Source of the DNA: Staphylococcus auricularis
GTDB taxonomy: Bacteria > Bacillota > Bacilli > Staphylococcales > Staphylococcaceae
Reading direction: 5' to 3'
Assembly: GCF_001500315.1 (NCBI RefSeq)
Contig: NZ_LLER01000006.1
Location: 1 to 64,000, forward strand
DNA: 64,000 bases
Shown here: in pieces, positions 8,450-20,030 of the stretch
Numbering within the stretch: the first letter of the stretch is position 1
How the letters are laid out: each line of letters begins with the position of its first letter
Made by a program: the position numbers and the translations under genes
The notes under the pieces: model-generated
Seen by the model: the letters and a program-made list of their open reading frames with translations, nothing else
The model's database searches: none
What the model was told of the DNA's origin: nothing

Positions 8450-10411
8450 GTGGGTCATATTAAAGAATTACAAACGTCTTTAGCGAATAAAATTGCTGCT
8501 GGAGAAGTCGTAGAGCGTCCAGGTTCCGTCGTTAAAGAGCTGCTTGAAAATGCCATTGATGCAGATGCGACTGAAATTAACATCGAAGTTGAACAGTCAG
8601 GTATTCAGTCTATTCGAGTGGTCGATAACGGCACAGGTATTGAAGCAGATGACTTAGATTTAGTGTTCCATCGTCATGCGACAAGTAAGCTCAATCATGA
8701 TGATGACTTGTTCCACATCCGAACACTCGGGTTTAGAGGGGAAGCTTTAGCGAGTATTGCATCTGTAGCGAAAGTGACATTGACTACATGTACAGATGGC
8801 GAAGAAGGTCATGAAGTGTACGCTGAGAACGGTCAAATTATTGAGCAAAAACCGGCTAAAGCAAAACGCGGGACAGATATTTTAGTCGAATCTTTATTCT
8901 ATAATACGCCGGCACGATTGAAATATATCAAAAGCCTTTATACTGAATTAGGTAAAATCACAGATATCGTCAACCGTATGGCTATGAGTCATCCAGATAT
9001 TCGTATTTCCCTTTATTCTGATGGCAAGAAAGTATTACGTACCAACGGCTCAGGGCGTACGAATGAAGTGATGGCAGAAGTTTACGGCATGAAAGTCGCG
9101 AAGGACTTAGTACATATTTCAGGTGATACGAGCGATTATCATTTAGAAGGTTATGTCGCAAAACCTGAACATTCGCGGAGTAATAAACATTATATTTCAA
9201 TCTTTATCAATGGACGCTATATTAAAAACTTCGTCTTAGATAAGGCTATTGTTGAAGGGTATCATACGCTACTCATGGTCGGTCGTTATCCGATTTGTTA
9301 TATCAATATTACGATGGATCCCATCTTAGTAGACGTAAATGTCCATCCGACGAAATTAGAAGTGAGATTATCGAAAGAGTCTCAACTATACGATCTTATT
9401 GTGGAAAAAATTCGCGAGGCATTTAAAGATCGCATTTTAATTCCACACAATAACATGAAGCAATTCGATAAAAAACATAAGGTTTTAGAACAATTTGAAC
9501 AACAAAAAATGGACTTTCATCAACAGCAACAACAACAAACTGAGTCTAACGAGGATGAAAATAAAGCGAAACCTTCGCAAACCGACACTACAGCACAACT
9601 TTCATCAGACATAACGGATGATAATGAAACAACTTATCACTATTCCGGTAATGAAGCTTCAACTCAAGATAACGAAATAGCTGAAACCGTAACGACAGAA
9701 GACGATTATAGTCAAGCACAACGTGATTTACTCCAAGATATGGAAGGCGAAGGGGAGTTAAGTGCAACTGACGATGCATCTCGTGAAAATGATGATATTA
9801 AAGATGCTACGAATCAGTCCCCACATCGACGTGTGCCTTATATGGAAGTCGTCGGACAAGTCCACGGCACATACATCATCGCTCAAAATGAAGATGGCAT
9901 GTACATGATCGACCAACATGCAGCACAAGAACGTATTAAATATGAATACTTCAGAGAAAAAATTGGTGAAGTAACGAATGAAGTTCAAAATTTATTGATT
10001 CCATTAACGTTCCATTTTTCACGTGATGAAAAAATGATTATTGAACAATACAAAGACGAATTAGATAAAGTGGGCGTGCATCTCGAACCGTTTGGTGGCA
10101 ATGATTACATCGTGGATAGTTATCCTGTTTGGTTCCCATCGAATGAAGCGGAAGACATTATCAAAGACATGATTGATTATGTCTTAGAGCATAAAAAAGT
10201 AGAAGTGAAAAAAATTCGAGAAGAAGCGGCAATTATGATGAGTTGTAAACGTTCAATAAAAGCAAATCACTATCTCAAAAATAATGAAATGGCTGATTTG
10301 ATTGATCAACTTCGTCAAGCTGAAGATCCATTCACTTGCCCACATGGTAGACCGATTATTATTAACTTTTCTAACTATGAATTAGAACGTTTATTCAAAC
10401 GTATCGTTTAA
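8450..10411 (+). CDS. mutL: DNA mismatch repair endonuclease MutL
   Basis: The protein is 653 residues from GTG 8450, which stands six bases after GAGGAGG; the ATG at 8444 directly abuts the site. GHKL ATPase motifs are present: [10 protein letters not shown] (Glu33), VVDNGTGI and [12 protein letters not shown] Gln/Glu/Thr-rich, poorly conserved linker (about 345-465) leads to the C-terminal domain with the endonuclease metal motif [12 protein letters not shown] near 488, [10 protein letters not shown] and CPHGRPIII. This is the nicking MutL of organisms without MutH. It sits 12 bases after mutS and is co-transcribed. Confidence 0.98.
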   Translation: MGHIKELQTSLANKIAAGEVVERPGSVVKELLENAIDADATEINIEVEQSGIQSIRVVDNGTGIEADDLDLVFHRHATSKLNHDDDLFHIRTLGFRGEALASIASVAKVTLTTCTDGEEGHEVYAENGQIIEQKPAKAKRGTDILVESLFYNTPARLKYIKSLYTELGKITDIVNRMAMSHPDIRISLYSDGKKVLRTNGSGRTNEVMAEVYGMKVAKDLVHISGDTSDYHLEGYVAKPEHSRSNKHYISIFINGRYIKNFVLDKAIVEGYHTLLMVGRYPICYINITMDPILVDVNVHPTKLEVRLSKESQLYDLIVEKIREAFKDRILIPHNNMKQFDKKHKVLEQFEQQKMDFHQQQQQQTESNEDENKAKPSQTDTTAQLSSDITDDNETTYHYSGNEASTQDNEIAETVTTEDDYSQAQRDLLQDMEGEGELSATDDASRENDDIKDATNQSPHRRVPYMEVVGQVHGTYIIAQNEDGMYMIDQHAAQERIKYEYFREKIGEVTNEVQNLLIPLTFHFSRDEKMIIEQYKDELDKVGVHLEPFGGNDYIVDSYPVWFPSNEAEDIIKDMIDYVLEHKKVEVKKIREEAAIMMSCKRSIKANHYLKNNEMADLIDQLRQAEDPFTCPHGRPIIINFSNYELERLFKRIV

Positions 10412-10499
10412 TGAAGCAATAGCATTAATTTATATAAAGACTGTATGATCAAGTGTCATACACATGATTGATTGAGTTTAAAGGAGATGACCTCAACTA

Positions 10500-11033
10500 G
10501 TGAAACCACACATTTTACCAGCGATTAGAAATATGAAAGACATGGAAAAATTTGTCCAAACAGATTATCGATCATGTGTATTACTTGATACACATATTGG
10601 ACATTTAAATGGCATTTTTAATTATCTAAAAAAAGAACAGATTGAAACCTTTATTCATATCGATTTGATTAAAGGTATGAGTCATGATGAATTTGCTTGT
10701 GAATATATTATTCAAAATTATAAACCTAAAGGCATCATCTCGACGAAAACGAAAGTCATTAAACGTGCCAAAGACCTCGATACTGTGACGGTATTAAGAG
10801 TGTTTATCATCGATAGTCATGCATTAGAACGCAGTATTCAACTCATTCAACGTACACAACCGGATTACGTGGAAGTGTTACCTGGTGTTGCTAGTAAAGC
10901 GATTCAACAAATCAAAGAGGCAACGCAGATTCCAGTAATTGCGGGTGGCTTAATTAGTGATGAAGCAGAGATTGATACTGCCGTCGACTATGGTGCGCAT
11001 CTTGTCACAACGAGCAAACGCGCTCTATGGTAA
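10500..11033 (+). CDS. glpP: Glycerol uptake operon antiterminator GlpP
   Basis: The 177-residue TIM-barrel-like regulator contains VLLDTHIGHL near residue 25, GIISTKTKVIKRAK and DYVEVLPGVASKAI. GlpP binds the leader mRNA of glp transcripts in the presence of glycerol-3-phosphate and prevents termination. The GTG start is preceded by AAAGGAGATGACC with a rather long gap. Its likely targets are in view: leader terminators ahead of glpF (11141-11210) and glpD (13745-13797). Confidence 0.93.
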   Translation: MKPHILPAIRNMKDMEKFVQTDYRSCVLLDTHIGHLNGIFNYLKKEQIETFIHIDLIKGMSHDEFACEYIIQNYKPKGIISTKTKVIKRAKDLDTVTVLRVFIIDSHALERSIQLIQRTQPDYVEVLPGVASKAIQQIKEATQIPVIAGGLISDEAEIDTAVDYGAHLVTTSKRALW

Positions 11034-11080
11034 TCTTTGAGAAAACGCTTTAAATTATGACAATTTTTTTACAAAAACGT

Positions 11081-11108
11081 TTGACAACGCTTACAACGTA
11101 GGTATAAA
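11081..11108 (+). promoter_or_regulatory. glpF promoter overlapped by a cre site
   Basis: TTGACA (11081-11086), a 16-base spacer and TATAAA (11103-11108) form a good SigA promoter. TGACAACGCTTACA (11082-11095) matches the catabolite-responsive element consensus TGWNANCGNTNWCA at every position and covers the -35, so CcpA should block glpFK in the presence of glucose. Confidence 0.85.
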
Positions 11109-11140
11109 ATAAAAATCAAGTTAATAAACAGATGGAGATA

Positions 11141-11210
11141 GGAGATTTCTGCAATGACAGCCTGAGATATTTCGGATATTTTGGCTACTCGTGTAGGAGT
11201 CTCTTTTTTT
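11141..11210 (+). terminator. glpF leader terminator, GlpP antitermination target
   Basis: The leader RNA pairs GAGAT (11142-11146) with GTCTC (11199-11203) and AGCC (11159-11162) with GGCT (11183-11186), followed by seven T just before the glpF ribosome binding site. Position and partner (GlpP gene upstream) fit glp-type antitermination. Confidence 0.75.
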
Positions 11211-11224
11211 AAGGAGGATACATT

Positions 11225-12043
11225 ATGAATGAATATGTTGCTGAGTTCTTAGGGACAGCAATCTTGATTTTATTGGGAGGCGGTGTCTGCGCAAACGTCA
11301 ATTTAAAGCGTAGTGCTGCAAATGGTGCTGACTGGATCGTCATCGCCGTAGGTTGGGCACTCGGTGTTGCTATGGGTGCATATGCTGTAGGTGATATTTC
11401 AGGTGCACACTTAAATCCAGCCGTAACATTAGCCTTTGCAATGGATGGCTCACTTGCTTGGGGTATGGTTCCAGGATACATTATCTGCCAAATTTTAGGT
11501 GGTATCTTCGGTGCTGTTCTCGTATGGTTAATGTATTTACCACATTGGAAAGTGACAGAAGATGGACCGACGAAATTGGGTGTGTTTTCTACAGCGCCTT
11601 CAATTCGAAACTACTTCGCAAACTTTATCAGTGAAATCATCGGTACTGCAGTGTTAGTTTTAGGGTTATTATACATCGGAATGAATAAAATCGCTGATGG
11701 ATTAAATCCACTTATCGTAGGTGCATTAATCTTAGCAATTGGTGTCAGTTTAGGTGGTACAACAGGTTATGCGATCAACCCTGCGCGTGACTTAGGACCT
11801 AGAATTGCACATGCGTTCTTACCGATTAAAGGAAAAGGTGGTTCTGATTGGAGTTACGCAATTGTTCCTGTATTAGGACCAATCGCGGGAGGAATGTTTG
11901 GTGCAGCTGTTTATCGAGTCCTATTTAAAGGTATATTTGATAGTATGACGGTCTTAAGTATTGTCGTCGTAATCATCACATTGATCGTTGGCTTGTTCAT
12001 GAACAAACGCGATAAATCAGGGCGAATTGAATCTATATATTAA
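11225..12043 (+). CDS. glpF: Glycerol uptake facilitator (aquaglyceroporin)
   Basis: The 272-residue MIP-family channel contains both NPA boxes: HLNPAVTLAF near residue 65 and INPARDLGPR near 190. Six membrane segments and two half-helices are expected. It lets glycerol diffuse in for phosphorylation by GlpK. The ribosome binding site AAGGAGG (11211-11217) lies right after the leader terminator T-run. A hairpin separates it from glpK, its operon partner. Confidence 0.96.
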   Translation: MNEYVAEFLGTAILILLGGGVCANVNLKRSAANGADWIVIAVGWALGVAMGAYAVGDISGAHLNPAVTLAFAMDGSLAWGMVPGYIICQILGGIFGAVLVWLMYLPHWKVTEDGPTKLGVFSTAPSIRNYFANFISEIIGTAVLVLGLLYIGMNKIADGLNPLIVGALILAIGVSLGGTTGYAINPARDLGPRIAHAFLPIKGKGGSDWSYAIVPVLGPIAGGMFGAAVYRVLFKGIFDSMTVLSIVVVIITLIVGLFMNKRDKSGRIESIY

Positions 12044-12057
12044 GGGCAATGTTTGAA

Positions 12058-12075
12058 TGATGGTTTCCACCATCA
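12058..12075 (+). repeat. Small intercistronic hairpin between glpF and glpK
   Basis: TGATGGT (12058-12064), loop TTCC, ACCATCA (12069-12075). No T-run follows, so a role in mRNA stability or processing is more likely than termination. Confidence 0.5.
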
Positions 12076-12158
12076 CTGGCATATGGATTGAGTTCAAAAC
12101 ATCTCAATTGAGGGTATAGTATACAAACACGCCGATATACCATATGTTCAATTGATAG

Positions 12159-13676
<1,518 letters not shown>

Positions 13677-13744
13677 ATCAATAGACTTGAATTCATGGAC
13701 TATGCTAGAATGAAGTCAAGTTAATATTAATGAAGTTGAGAATT

Positions 13745-13797
13745 GAGAGAACTGTTCGTACAATATGATATGTATGGGATAGCTCTCTCTTTTTTTA
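13745..13797 (+). terminator. glpD leader terminator, GlpP antitermination target
   Basis: GAGAGAACT (13745-13753) pairs, with one mismatch, with AGCTCTCTC (13781-13789); an inner TACA/TGTA pair extends it and seven T follow. It lies upstream of the glpD ribosome binding site and mirrors the glpF leader. Confidence 0.78.
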
Positions 13798-13818
13798 CTA
13801 TTAGGAGGCGTAATATCT

Positions 13819-15495
13819 ATGAGTTTATCTACACTAAATAGAGATCAAATCAAAAAACAATTAAGAGACGAAGAATCATACGACGCTGTCATCATCGGTG
13901 GGGGCATCACTGGTGCAGGTATCGCCTTAGATGCGAGCCAACGTGGCATGAAAGTCGCTTTAGTAGAAATGCAAGACTTTGCCCAAGGTACAAGCTCACG
14001 TTCAACAAAATTAGTACACGGTGGCCTTCGTTATCTTCAACAATTACAAGTGGGTGTCGTTAAAGAAACAGGACGTGAAAGAGCGATCGTTTACGAAAAT
14101 GGTCCACACGTGACAACACCTGAAAAAATGTTATTACCATTCCATAAAGGTAGCAATCTTGGTAACTTCACAGCAGGTGTTGGTTTAACCATGTATGACC
14201 GCTTAGCAGGTGTTAAAAAATCAGAACGTAAAGTGATGTTAAATAAAAAACAAACATTAGATAAAGAACCTCTAGTGAAAAAAGATGGCCTTAAAGGCGG
14301 CGGCTACTACGTAGAATATCGTACAGATGATGCGCGTTTAACTATGGAAGTCATGAAACGTGCTGAAGAAAAAGGCGCTACAATTATTAACTATGTGAAA
14401 TCAGAACACTTCACATATGATTCAAATGAAAAAGTAAATGGTATCCAAGCACGCGACGTACTTACTAATGAAGTGTTTGATATCAAAGCTAAAAAAGTAA
14501 TCAATGCTGCAGGACCATGGGTAGATGAAGTACGTAGCGGTGACTATGCACGCAACAATAAAAACCTCCGCTTAACTAAAGGGGTACACATTGTGCTAGA
14601 TCAATCTAAATTCCCATTACGCCAAGCTGTTTACTTTGATACTGAAAGCGATGGCCGTATGATCTTTGCGATTCCACGTGAAGGCAAAGCTTATATCGGT
14701 ACAACAGATACATTCTATGATAACGATAAAACATCACCACTTGCGACTCCAGAAGACAGAGCTTATTTACTCGATGCCTTAAACTATATGTTCCCAGAAG
14801 TTGAAGCGAAAGATGAAGACATTGAATCTTCTTGGGCTGGTGTTAGACCGCTTATTTTAGAAGAAGGGAAAGATCCTTCAGAAATCTCTCGTAAAGATGA
14901 AGTTTGGGAAGGTAAATCAGGTCTCTTAACCATCGCTGGTGGTAAATTAACTGGTTACCGTCACATGGCATTAGAAATTGTAGACTTATTAGCGAAACGC
15001 TTGAAAAAAGAATACGGTCTCAAATTTAAACCATGTGAAACAAAACATCTACCTATCTCAGGCGGTGATGTAGGCGGTAGTGCGAACTTCGATACTTTCG
15101 TTGAAGATCAAGTTGAACTCGCTAAAAAATATCAATTAGATGCAGAACTTGCACGTCACTTCGCTAGTAAATATGGTTCAAATGCGAAAGATTTATTCGA
15201 AATTGCCCAAACTGCTCAATATCAATCCTCAGGTCTACCATTAGATATGTACACTGAACTTGTTTACGCTATCCGTTATGAAATGGTTTATAAACCAACA
15301 GACTTCTTAGTGCGTCGTACTGGTAAATTATACTTCAACATTTCAGATGTGTTGAAATATAAAAATGATGTCGTCAAAGTGATGGCACAACTTTTAGGCT
15401 ATACAGATGCTCAAAAAGAAGCATATATGCAAGAATTAGATAAAGCGATTGATGAAGCACGTACTGGTAACGATCAACCTGCTGAAAAAGAATAA
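13819..15495 (+). CDS. glpD: Aerobic glycerol-3-phosphate dehydrogenase
   Basis: The 558-residue membrane-associated flavoprotein oxidises glycerol-3-phosphate to dihydroxyacetone phosphate and passes electrons to quinone. The FAD dinucleotide-binding motif [19 protein letters not shown] starts near residue 23, followed by [18 protein letters not shown], and [10 protein letters not shown] near the C-terminal half. TAGGAGGCG precedes the ATG. The leader terminator at 13745 implies GlpP control separate from glpFK. Length is as expected. Confidence 0.97.
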   Translation: MSLSTLNRDQIKKQLRDEESYDAVIIGGGITGAGIALDASQRGMKVALVEMQDFAQGTSSRSTKLVHGGLRYLQQLQVGVVKETGRERAIVYENGPHVTTPEKMLLPFHKGSNLGNFTAGVGLTMYDRLAGVKKSERKVMLNKKQTLDKEPLVKKDGLKGGGYYVEYRTDDARLTMEVMKRAEEKGATIINYVKSEHFTYDSNEKVNGIQARDVLTNEVFDIKAKKVINAAGPWVDEVRSGDYARNNKNLRLTKGVHIVLDQSKFPLRQAVYFDTESDGRMIFAIPREGKAYIGTTDTFYDNDKTSPLATPEDRAYLLDALNYMFPEVEAKDEDIESSWAGVRPLILEEGKDPSEISRKDEVWEGKSGLLTIAGGKLTGYRHMALEIVDLLAKRLKKEYGLKFKPCETKHLPISGGDVGGSANFDTFVEDQVELAKKYQLDAELARHFASKYGSNAKDLFEIAQTAQYQSSGLPLDMYTELVYAIRYEMVYKPTDFLVRRTGKLYFNISDVLKYKNDVVKVMAQLLGYTDAQKEAYMQELDKAIDEARTGNDQPAEKE

Positions 15496-15541
15496 ACTTA
15501 ACATGTTAAAACAACATTCAAATTAGTATTCTAAAAAGAAG

Positions 15542-15590
15542 ACGTCACAGAAATCGATGTAAGAGATGAAGGTTTCTGTGGCGTTTTTTA
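15542..15590 (+). terminator. Terminator after glpD
   Basis: ACGTCACAGAAA (15542-15553) pairs with TTTCTGTGGCGT (15573-15584) with one G-U pair, then six T. Confidence 0.85.
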
Positions 15591-15728
15591 TATATGTGGT
15601 GATCATGACCCTCCATCGATTTAGGCGATTAAAAAAGGATTTCATCATCTATTTGAAATTACAGTCACTTCAATGTATATTTTTTAGTAGTAAGCGTGCT
15701 GCTCAAGTCATGAAAGGAGGCGTTATAG

Positions 15729-16649
15729 ATGATAGAACAATCATTTAGCATGACTGTTTCAGATGGGACGGTGTTAGAGGCTAAACTGAATCAAACCGAT
15801 CGAAAACATGTGGTAGGATTGATACATATTTTTCACGGCATGGCGGAACACTTCCACCGCTATAATCGTTTAGTTACAGCGCTGAACGAAGCAGGTTACG
15901 ATGTACTTCGCCATCATCATCGAGGTCATGGGATACATATCGATGAAACAACACGCGGTCATATCGATAGTTTTAAACAAGCAGCAACCGACGCATATGA
16001 AATCTATCAAACCCTCTCATCTAAATATGCACACGTGCCTTATATCGTGTTAGGGCATTCGATGGGGTCATTAATCGCGCGTCGTTATATTGAACAATAC
16101 AGTGAAGTCTTAGATGGACTTATACTCACTGGAACGCCTCAATATCCATTGTGGATGGCACGGCCTGCACGGCGGTTATTAGATCTCATTATTATTATGA
16201 CAGGTAAATCTACTTTGTTACCTTGGTTAAATCAAATCGTCTATCATTCATTTAATAAAAAAATCAAACCGCATCGGACTTCGAATGATTGGTTAGATAC
16301 CAATCCAGAACATGTTGATCGTTTTGAAAATGATCCATACACAGGATTTTTGGTTTCTAATCAATTGATATATGAAACACTAGATACGATGATAGAAACA
16401 AGTGCTGCACGCGCATTAGAACGTATTGATCATAATATCCCTATATTACTTATGTCAGGGGAAGAAGACCCAGTGAGTAATTATGGGAAGGGTGTGAAGC
16501 ATTTATATCGTGAGTACATCAGAGCGGGGTTTAACGATATCACTGTACAACTCTATCCCAATAAACGTCATGAAATTTTATTTGATGATAGTGATACAAT
16601 CACATGGCAACATTTATTCGAATGGTTAAAAGCGCAGCAACATAAATGA
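15729..16649 (+). CDS. Alpha/beta hydrolase, monoacylglycerol lipase/lysophospholipase type
   Basis: The 306-residue product has the serine hydrolase elbow VLGHSMGSLIAR with Ser111, the oxyanion stretch IFHGMAEHFHRYNRL near 35, HHHRGHG near 63, and a C-terminal acid/base pair in LLMSGEEDPVSNYGKG and PNKRHEILFDD. It probably cleaves acyl esters such as monoacylglycerols or lysophospholipids. AAAGGAGG stands eight bases before the ATG. It follows the glp cluster and precedes miaA, from which it is separated by only 28 bases. Substrate is unknown. Confidence 0.85.
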   Translation: MIEQSFSMTVSDGTVLEAKLNQTDRKHVVGLIHIFHGMAEHFHRYNRLVTALNEAGYDVLRHHHRGHGIHIDETTRGHIDSFKQAATDAYEIYQTLSSKYAHVPYIVLGHSMGSLIARRYIEQYSEVLDGLILTGTPQYPLWMARPARRLLDLIIIMTGKSTLLPWLNQIVYHSFNKKIKPHRTSNDWLDTNPEHVDRFENDPYTGFLVSNQLIYETLDTMIETSAARALERIDHNIPILLMSGEEDPVSNYGKGVKHLYREYIRAGFNDITVQLYPNKRHEILFDDSDTITWQHLFEWLKAQQHK

Positions 16650-16677
16650 AATTATAGGATAAAAGGAGATTATCAAC

Positions 16678-17625
16678 GTGACGCAACATAAACCGTTTAT
16701 CGTAGTGATTGTCGGTCCAACGGCGGTCGGCAAAACGCAATTCAGCATTGAGTTAGCGAAACGGATCAATGGAGAAATCATTAGCGGCGATTCCATGCAA
16801 GTCTATCGGGGTATGGATATTGGAACTGCGAAGGTAACAGAAGATGAAAAAGACGGCATTCCACACTATTTGATAGATATTTTAAATCCGGACGAAACAT
16901 TCTCTGCATTTGACTTTAAACACTATGCTGAACAGGCAATAGCATCGGTCATACAGCACGGGAAAATACCGATTATTGTCGGTGGCACAGGATTGTATAT
17001 CCAATCATTGATCTATGATTATGCCTTTGATGATGAAGCAGTTTCAGATGATAAAATGAAACAAGTGCAAGCGCAAATGGAACAGCTCGATCAGTTATCC
17101 AATGAGGAGTTACATGCGTATTTAGCCACGTTTGATCCCCAATCTGCAGATGATATCCATCCCAATAATAGAAAAAGAGTCCGCCGTGCGATTGAATATT
17201 ACTTAAAAACAAAAAAAGTTATAAGTTCTCGAAAGAAAGTGACACAAAGTGAGCCAAATTATGATACATTATTATTAGGGATGGAAATGTCGCGCGACAC
17301 TTTATATAAGCGGATAAATAAACGCGTGGATATAATGTTGACCCACGGCTTATATGATGAAGTGAAACGTCTCGTCAAGCATGGTTATGGCGATTGTCAA
17401 AGCATGCAAGCTATAGGTTATAAAGAAATGGTACCAGTAGTGGAAGGTAGTATGAATTTAGAGGATGCTGTCACGAAGTTGAAACAACATTCTAGAAATT
17501 ATGCTAAACGCCAAATGACTTGGTTTAAAAATAAACTCGATGTCGAATGGTATGATACAGAGAAAATATCACTTTCATTAAATTTAGATGAGGTCTCAGC
17601 CCAAATAAAGAAAAGGAGTACTTAA
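16678..17625 (+). CDS. miaA: tRNA dimethylallyltransferase
   Basis: This 315-residue enzyme adds the isopentenyl group to A37 of tRNAs reading UNN codons. Walker A GPTAVGKTQFS lies near residue 13, DSMQVYRGMDIGTAK near 40 and IIVGGTGLYIQSLIY near 100; the C-terminal part has QAIGYKE and RQMTWFK. GTG start after AAAGGAGAT. It overlaps nothing but is one base from hfq. The enzyme's usual follow-up partner MiaB is a remnant at 4120-4625, so i6A rather than ms2i6A may be the end product here unless another copy exists. Confidence 0.96.
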   Translation: MTQHKPFIVVIVGPTAVGKTQFSIELAKRINGEIISGDSMQVYRGMDIGTAKVTEDEKDGIPHYLIDILNPDETFSAFDFKHYAEQAIASVIQHGKIPIIVGGTGLYIQSLIYDYAFDDEAVSDDKMKQVQAQMEQLDQLSNEELHAYLATFDPQSADDIHPNNRKRVRRAIEYYLKTKKVISSRKKVTQSEPNYDTLLLGMEMSRDTLYKRINKRVDIMLTHGLYDEVKRLVKHGYGDCQSMQAIGYKEMVPVVEGSMNLEDAVTKLKQHSRNYAKRQMTWFKNKLDVEWYDTEKISLSLNLDEVSAQIKKRST

Positions 17626-17626
17626 C

Positions 17627-17842
17627 ATGACTACTACAAACAACATCCAAGACCAATTCCTAGGGCAATTTAAAGCTGATAAGACAGAAGTTGTTGTCTT
17701 TTTAGTTAATGGGTTCCAGATGAAAGGTATTATCGAAGACTTTGATAAATATGTAGTTTGTCTTCACTCACAAGGTCGACAACACTTTATTTACAAACAT
17801 GCGATTAGTACTTTTACAACAGAAAACGCTAATGAAGCATAA
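17627..17842 (+). CDS. hfq: RNA chaperone Hfq
   Basis: The 71-residue Sm-like protein shows the Sm1 stretch VVVFLVNGFQMKGIIEDFDKY and the Sm2 motif YKHAISTF. It begins one base after the miaA stop; AAAGGAGTAC within miaA provides the binding site. Hfq forms hexamers that bind small RNAs and mRNAs, although its importance in staphylococci is limited. The C-terminal tail is short (ENANEA). Confidence 0.95.
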   Translation: MTTTNNIQDQFLGQFKADKTEVVVFLVNGFQMKGIIEDFDKYVVCLHSQGRQHFIYKHAISTFTTENANEA

Positions 17843-17880
17843 TTACAGTTGAAATTTAAGCAAGGTTAAAGTGAATTTTT

Positions 17881-18029
17881 ATACGAGATTGAAAGCAGTA
17901 AAGTGTAATGTTAAATATCGATAAAGATGTTTAATTTGAAAAAGCATTTCGACCTGGTAAAAGGCATAGAGATTGCTGTGTTTATCAGTTGAAACTACAC
18001 ACTCTTCTGTTTTCTATCTCGTATTTTTT
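17881..18029 (+). ncRNA. Long imperfect hairpin downstream of hfq: extended terminator or small RNA candidate
   Basis: ATACGAGAT (17881-17889) pairs with ATCTCGTAT (18016-18024) and GAAAGCAG with CTGTTTTC inside it; six T follow at the outer end. The enclosed 85 bases contain another hairpin (TTAAATATC...GATGTTTAA). It may simply terminate miaA-hfq, but the size is unusual. Confidence 0.4.
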
Positions 18030-18099
18030 AATTTTTGTATCGATATCATATTGTTTTTGAATTAAAAGATGTGTTCTTGCACAACGATTAAGCATACAT

Positions 18100-18143
18100 A
18101 AAAACCCCTTGGGCACTATACATTGATGTATAAGCTCAAGAGG
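18100..18143 (-). terminator. Terminator of bsaA (minus strand)
   Basis: On the minus strand CCTCTTGAGC (18143-18134) pairs with GCCCAAGGGG (18114-18105), extended by TTATACA/TGTATA, and is followed by TTTTTA. Confidence 0.8.
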
Positions 18144-18200
18144 ATTCTTGTTTATAATATGGCGTTAAAGTTAGATGTTAATGGAAAATTGATGGACTAA

Positions 18201-18674
18201 TTATAGTAATGCCTCGATACTAGATTCTAATTGACTCGGTTTCTTTTGGGGCGCGAAGCGGTTGATCACTTCGCCGTCTCTATTAATTAAAAATTTAGTG
18301 AAATTCCATTTAATTTTTTCGCCTAAGAAGCCATTTTTAGCTTGTTTCAAATGTTGATATAGAGGATGCTGTTCAGGACCATTCACTTTAATTTTTTCAT
18401 GCATAGGGAATGATACACCATAATTAATTTTACAATTTTGTGTGGCTTCTTCTCCTGAACCTGGTTCTTGTTTACCAAATTGATTACATGGGAAACCGAG
18501 AACCACAAATTTTTGATCTTTATATTTTTCATAGAGTGCTTGTAGCCCCTCGAATTGAGGTGTAAAACCACATTCACTCGCTGTATTTACGATTAAAATG
18601 ACGTAGTCTTTGTAAGCTTCTAATTTATAAGTTTCTCCGTTAGTTTTAGGTACTTCAATATCATAGATAGACAT
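18201..18674 (-). CDS. bsaA: Glutathione peroxidase-like thiol peroxidase
   Basis: The 157-residue GPx-fold protein has [15 protein letters not shown] with peroxidatic Cys35, [12 protein letters not shown] with Gln65 and resolving-Cys candidate Cys63, and KWNFTKFLI near residue 120. Such bacterial enzymes reduce peroxides with thioredoxin or bacillithiol. It is transcribed against its neighbours, with its own terminator. A GTGAGGCG site precedes the ATG. The name follows S. aureus usage. Confidence 0.92.
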   Translation of the reverse strand: MSIYDIEVPKTNGETYKLEAYKDYVILIVNTASECGFTPQFEGLQALYEKYKDQKFVVLGFPCNQFGKQEPGSGEEATQNCKINYGVSFPMHEKIKVNGPEQHPLYQHLKQAKNGFLGEKIKWNFTKFLINRDGEVINRFAPQKKPSQLESSIEALL

Positions 18675-18779
18675 GATTTATCGCCTCACTTTGTTTTAAT
18701 GTAACACAGATTCACGTTGTAGTCTTGATAGACACACTATGATAGAATAGCTTAGAATGGTCAAAAGAGGTGAGCATAT

Positions 18780-20015
18780 TTGAGCCAATTAACTTCACAT
18801 TCAACAACGAATCCGAATGAAACAGCAATCATTGTCGGTGTGAATTCTCAAGAAGAAGATCAATTTGATTTTACATCGACGATGGAAGAACTAAAAGCAT
18901 TATCAGAAACATGCCGACTTACGGTGGAAGCGCAGTTTGAACAAAACCGTGAACACTTTGATCATAAATACTATGTCGGTAAAGGTAAACTCGCCGAAAT
19001 TAAAGCGTACGTTGAAGCGAACGACATCGATGTGGTCGTAACGAATGATGAGTTGACGACTGCACAGTCTAAAGCATTAAATGGCAATCTCAACATTAAA
19101 ATCATTGATCGTACGCAGTTAATATTAGAGATATTTACGTTACGTGCGCAAAGTAAAGAAGGTAAATTACAAGTCGAACTTGCACAACTGGATTATCTTT
19201 TACCACGTTTACAAGGACATGGACAAAGTCTTTCCCGCTTAGGTGGTGGGATTGGTACACGTGGTCCTGGTGAAACGAAATTAGAAATGGATCGTCGTCA
19301 TATTAGAACAAGAATCAACGAAATTAAACACCAACTTGAAACCGTCGTGGCACACCGCGAACGTTATCGAAATAAACGTCAACAAAATCAAGTCTATCAA
19401 GTCGCATTAGTAGGTTATACAAATGCTGGAAAATCAACTTGGTTTAATCAACTGTCTGACGCAGGCACGTTTGAGAAAGACATTCTGTTCGCAACGCTAG
19501 ATCCAAAGACACGTCAAATACAAATCAATCAAGGCTTTAATCTCATCATTTCAGATACAGTCGGTTTCATCCAAAAGCTACCTACAGCGCTTGTAGCAGC
19601 ATTTAAATCGACGTTAGAAGAAGCGAAAAATGCAGATTTATTATTACATGTAGTCGATGCTAGTCACGAGGAGTATCGAACACAATATGAGACAGTGAAT
19701 CGCATTTTAGAAGAACTTGACATGTCTCACATTCCTCAAGCAGTCATCTTTAATAAGAAAGATTTAGCGCAAGACGTTTTGCCATCTGTATCGAACGATT
19801 CAATTTTTGTTTCAGCACACGATGAGGCAGATTTAGCACAAGTGAAATCGTTTTTATATCGAAAAATCAAACAAACCCTTCATGCTTATGAAGAAACGGT
19901 ACCTAGTACCAATGCAGACAGACTTTATTTCCTGAAACAACACACACTTGTTTCTGAGATTAATTTTAATGAGAATGAAAACTGTTATGAAGTGACAGGT
20001 TACAGTAAAGAATAG
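18780..20015 (+). CDS. hflX: Ribosome-associated GTPase HflX
   Basis: The 411-residue protein has the HflX N-terminal domain ending in the glycine-rich LSRLGGGIGTRGPGETKLEM, then a GTPase domain: G1 GYTNAGKST at 212-220, G3 SDTVGFIQKLP, G4 NKKD. HflX splits and rescues stalled or stress-hibernating ribosomes. The start is TTG at 18780, with AGAGGTGAG six bases upstream; no ATG fits. It is followed after 15 bases by the PLP lyase gene. Confidence 0.95.
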   Translation: MSQLTSHSTTNPNETAIIVGVNSQEEDQFDFTSTMEELKALSETCRLTVEAQFEQNREHFDHKYYVGKGKLAEIKAYVEANDIDVVVTNDELTTAQSKALNGNLNIKIIDRTQLILEIFTLRAQSKEGKLQVELAQLDYLLPRLQGHGQSLSRLGGGIGTRGPGETKLEMDRRHIRTRINEIKHQLETVVAHRERYRNKRQQNQVYQVALVGYTNAGKSTWFNQLSDAGTFEKDILFATLDPKTRQIQINQGFNLIISDTVGFIQKLPTALVAAFKSTLEEAKNADLLLHVVDASHEEYRTQYETVNRILEELDMSHIPQAVIFNKKDLAQDVLPSVSNDSIFVSAHDEADLAQVKSFLYRKIKQTLHAYEETVPSTNADRLYFLKQHTLVSEINFNENENCYEVTGYSKE

Positions 20016-20030
20016 AAGGAAGTTAATGTA

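Larger units (their letters stand above)
17843..18200. other. Convergent intergenic region hfq / bsaA
   Basis: No coding frame is seen. It holds the structured element at 17881-18029 read from the left and the terminator at 18100-18143 read from the right. Confidence 0.6.

Noticed and set aside
11034-11056. Second cre site GAGAAAACGCTTTA before glpF
   Set aside because: The spacing and end bases are off the consensus; only the site at 11082 is convincing.
15566-15748. 60-codon frame downstream of glpD
   Set aside because: It starts inside the glpD terminator, and its sequence has no family features.
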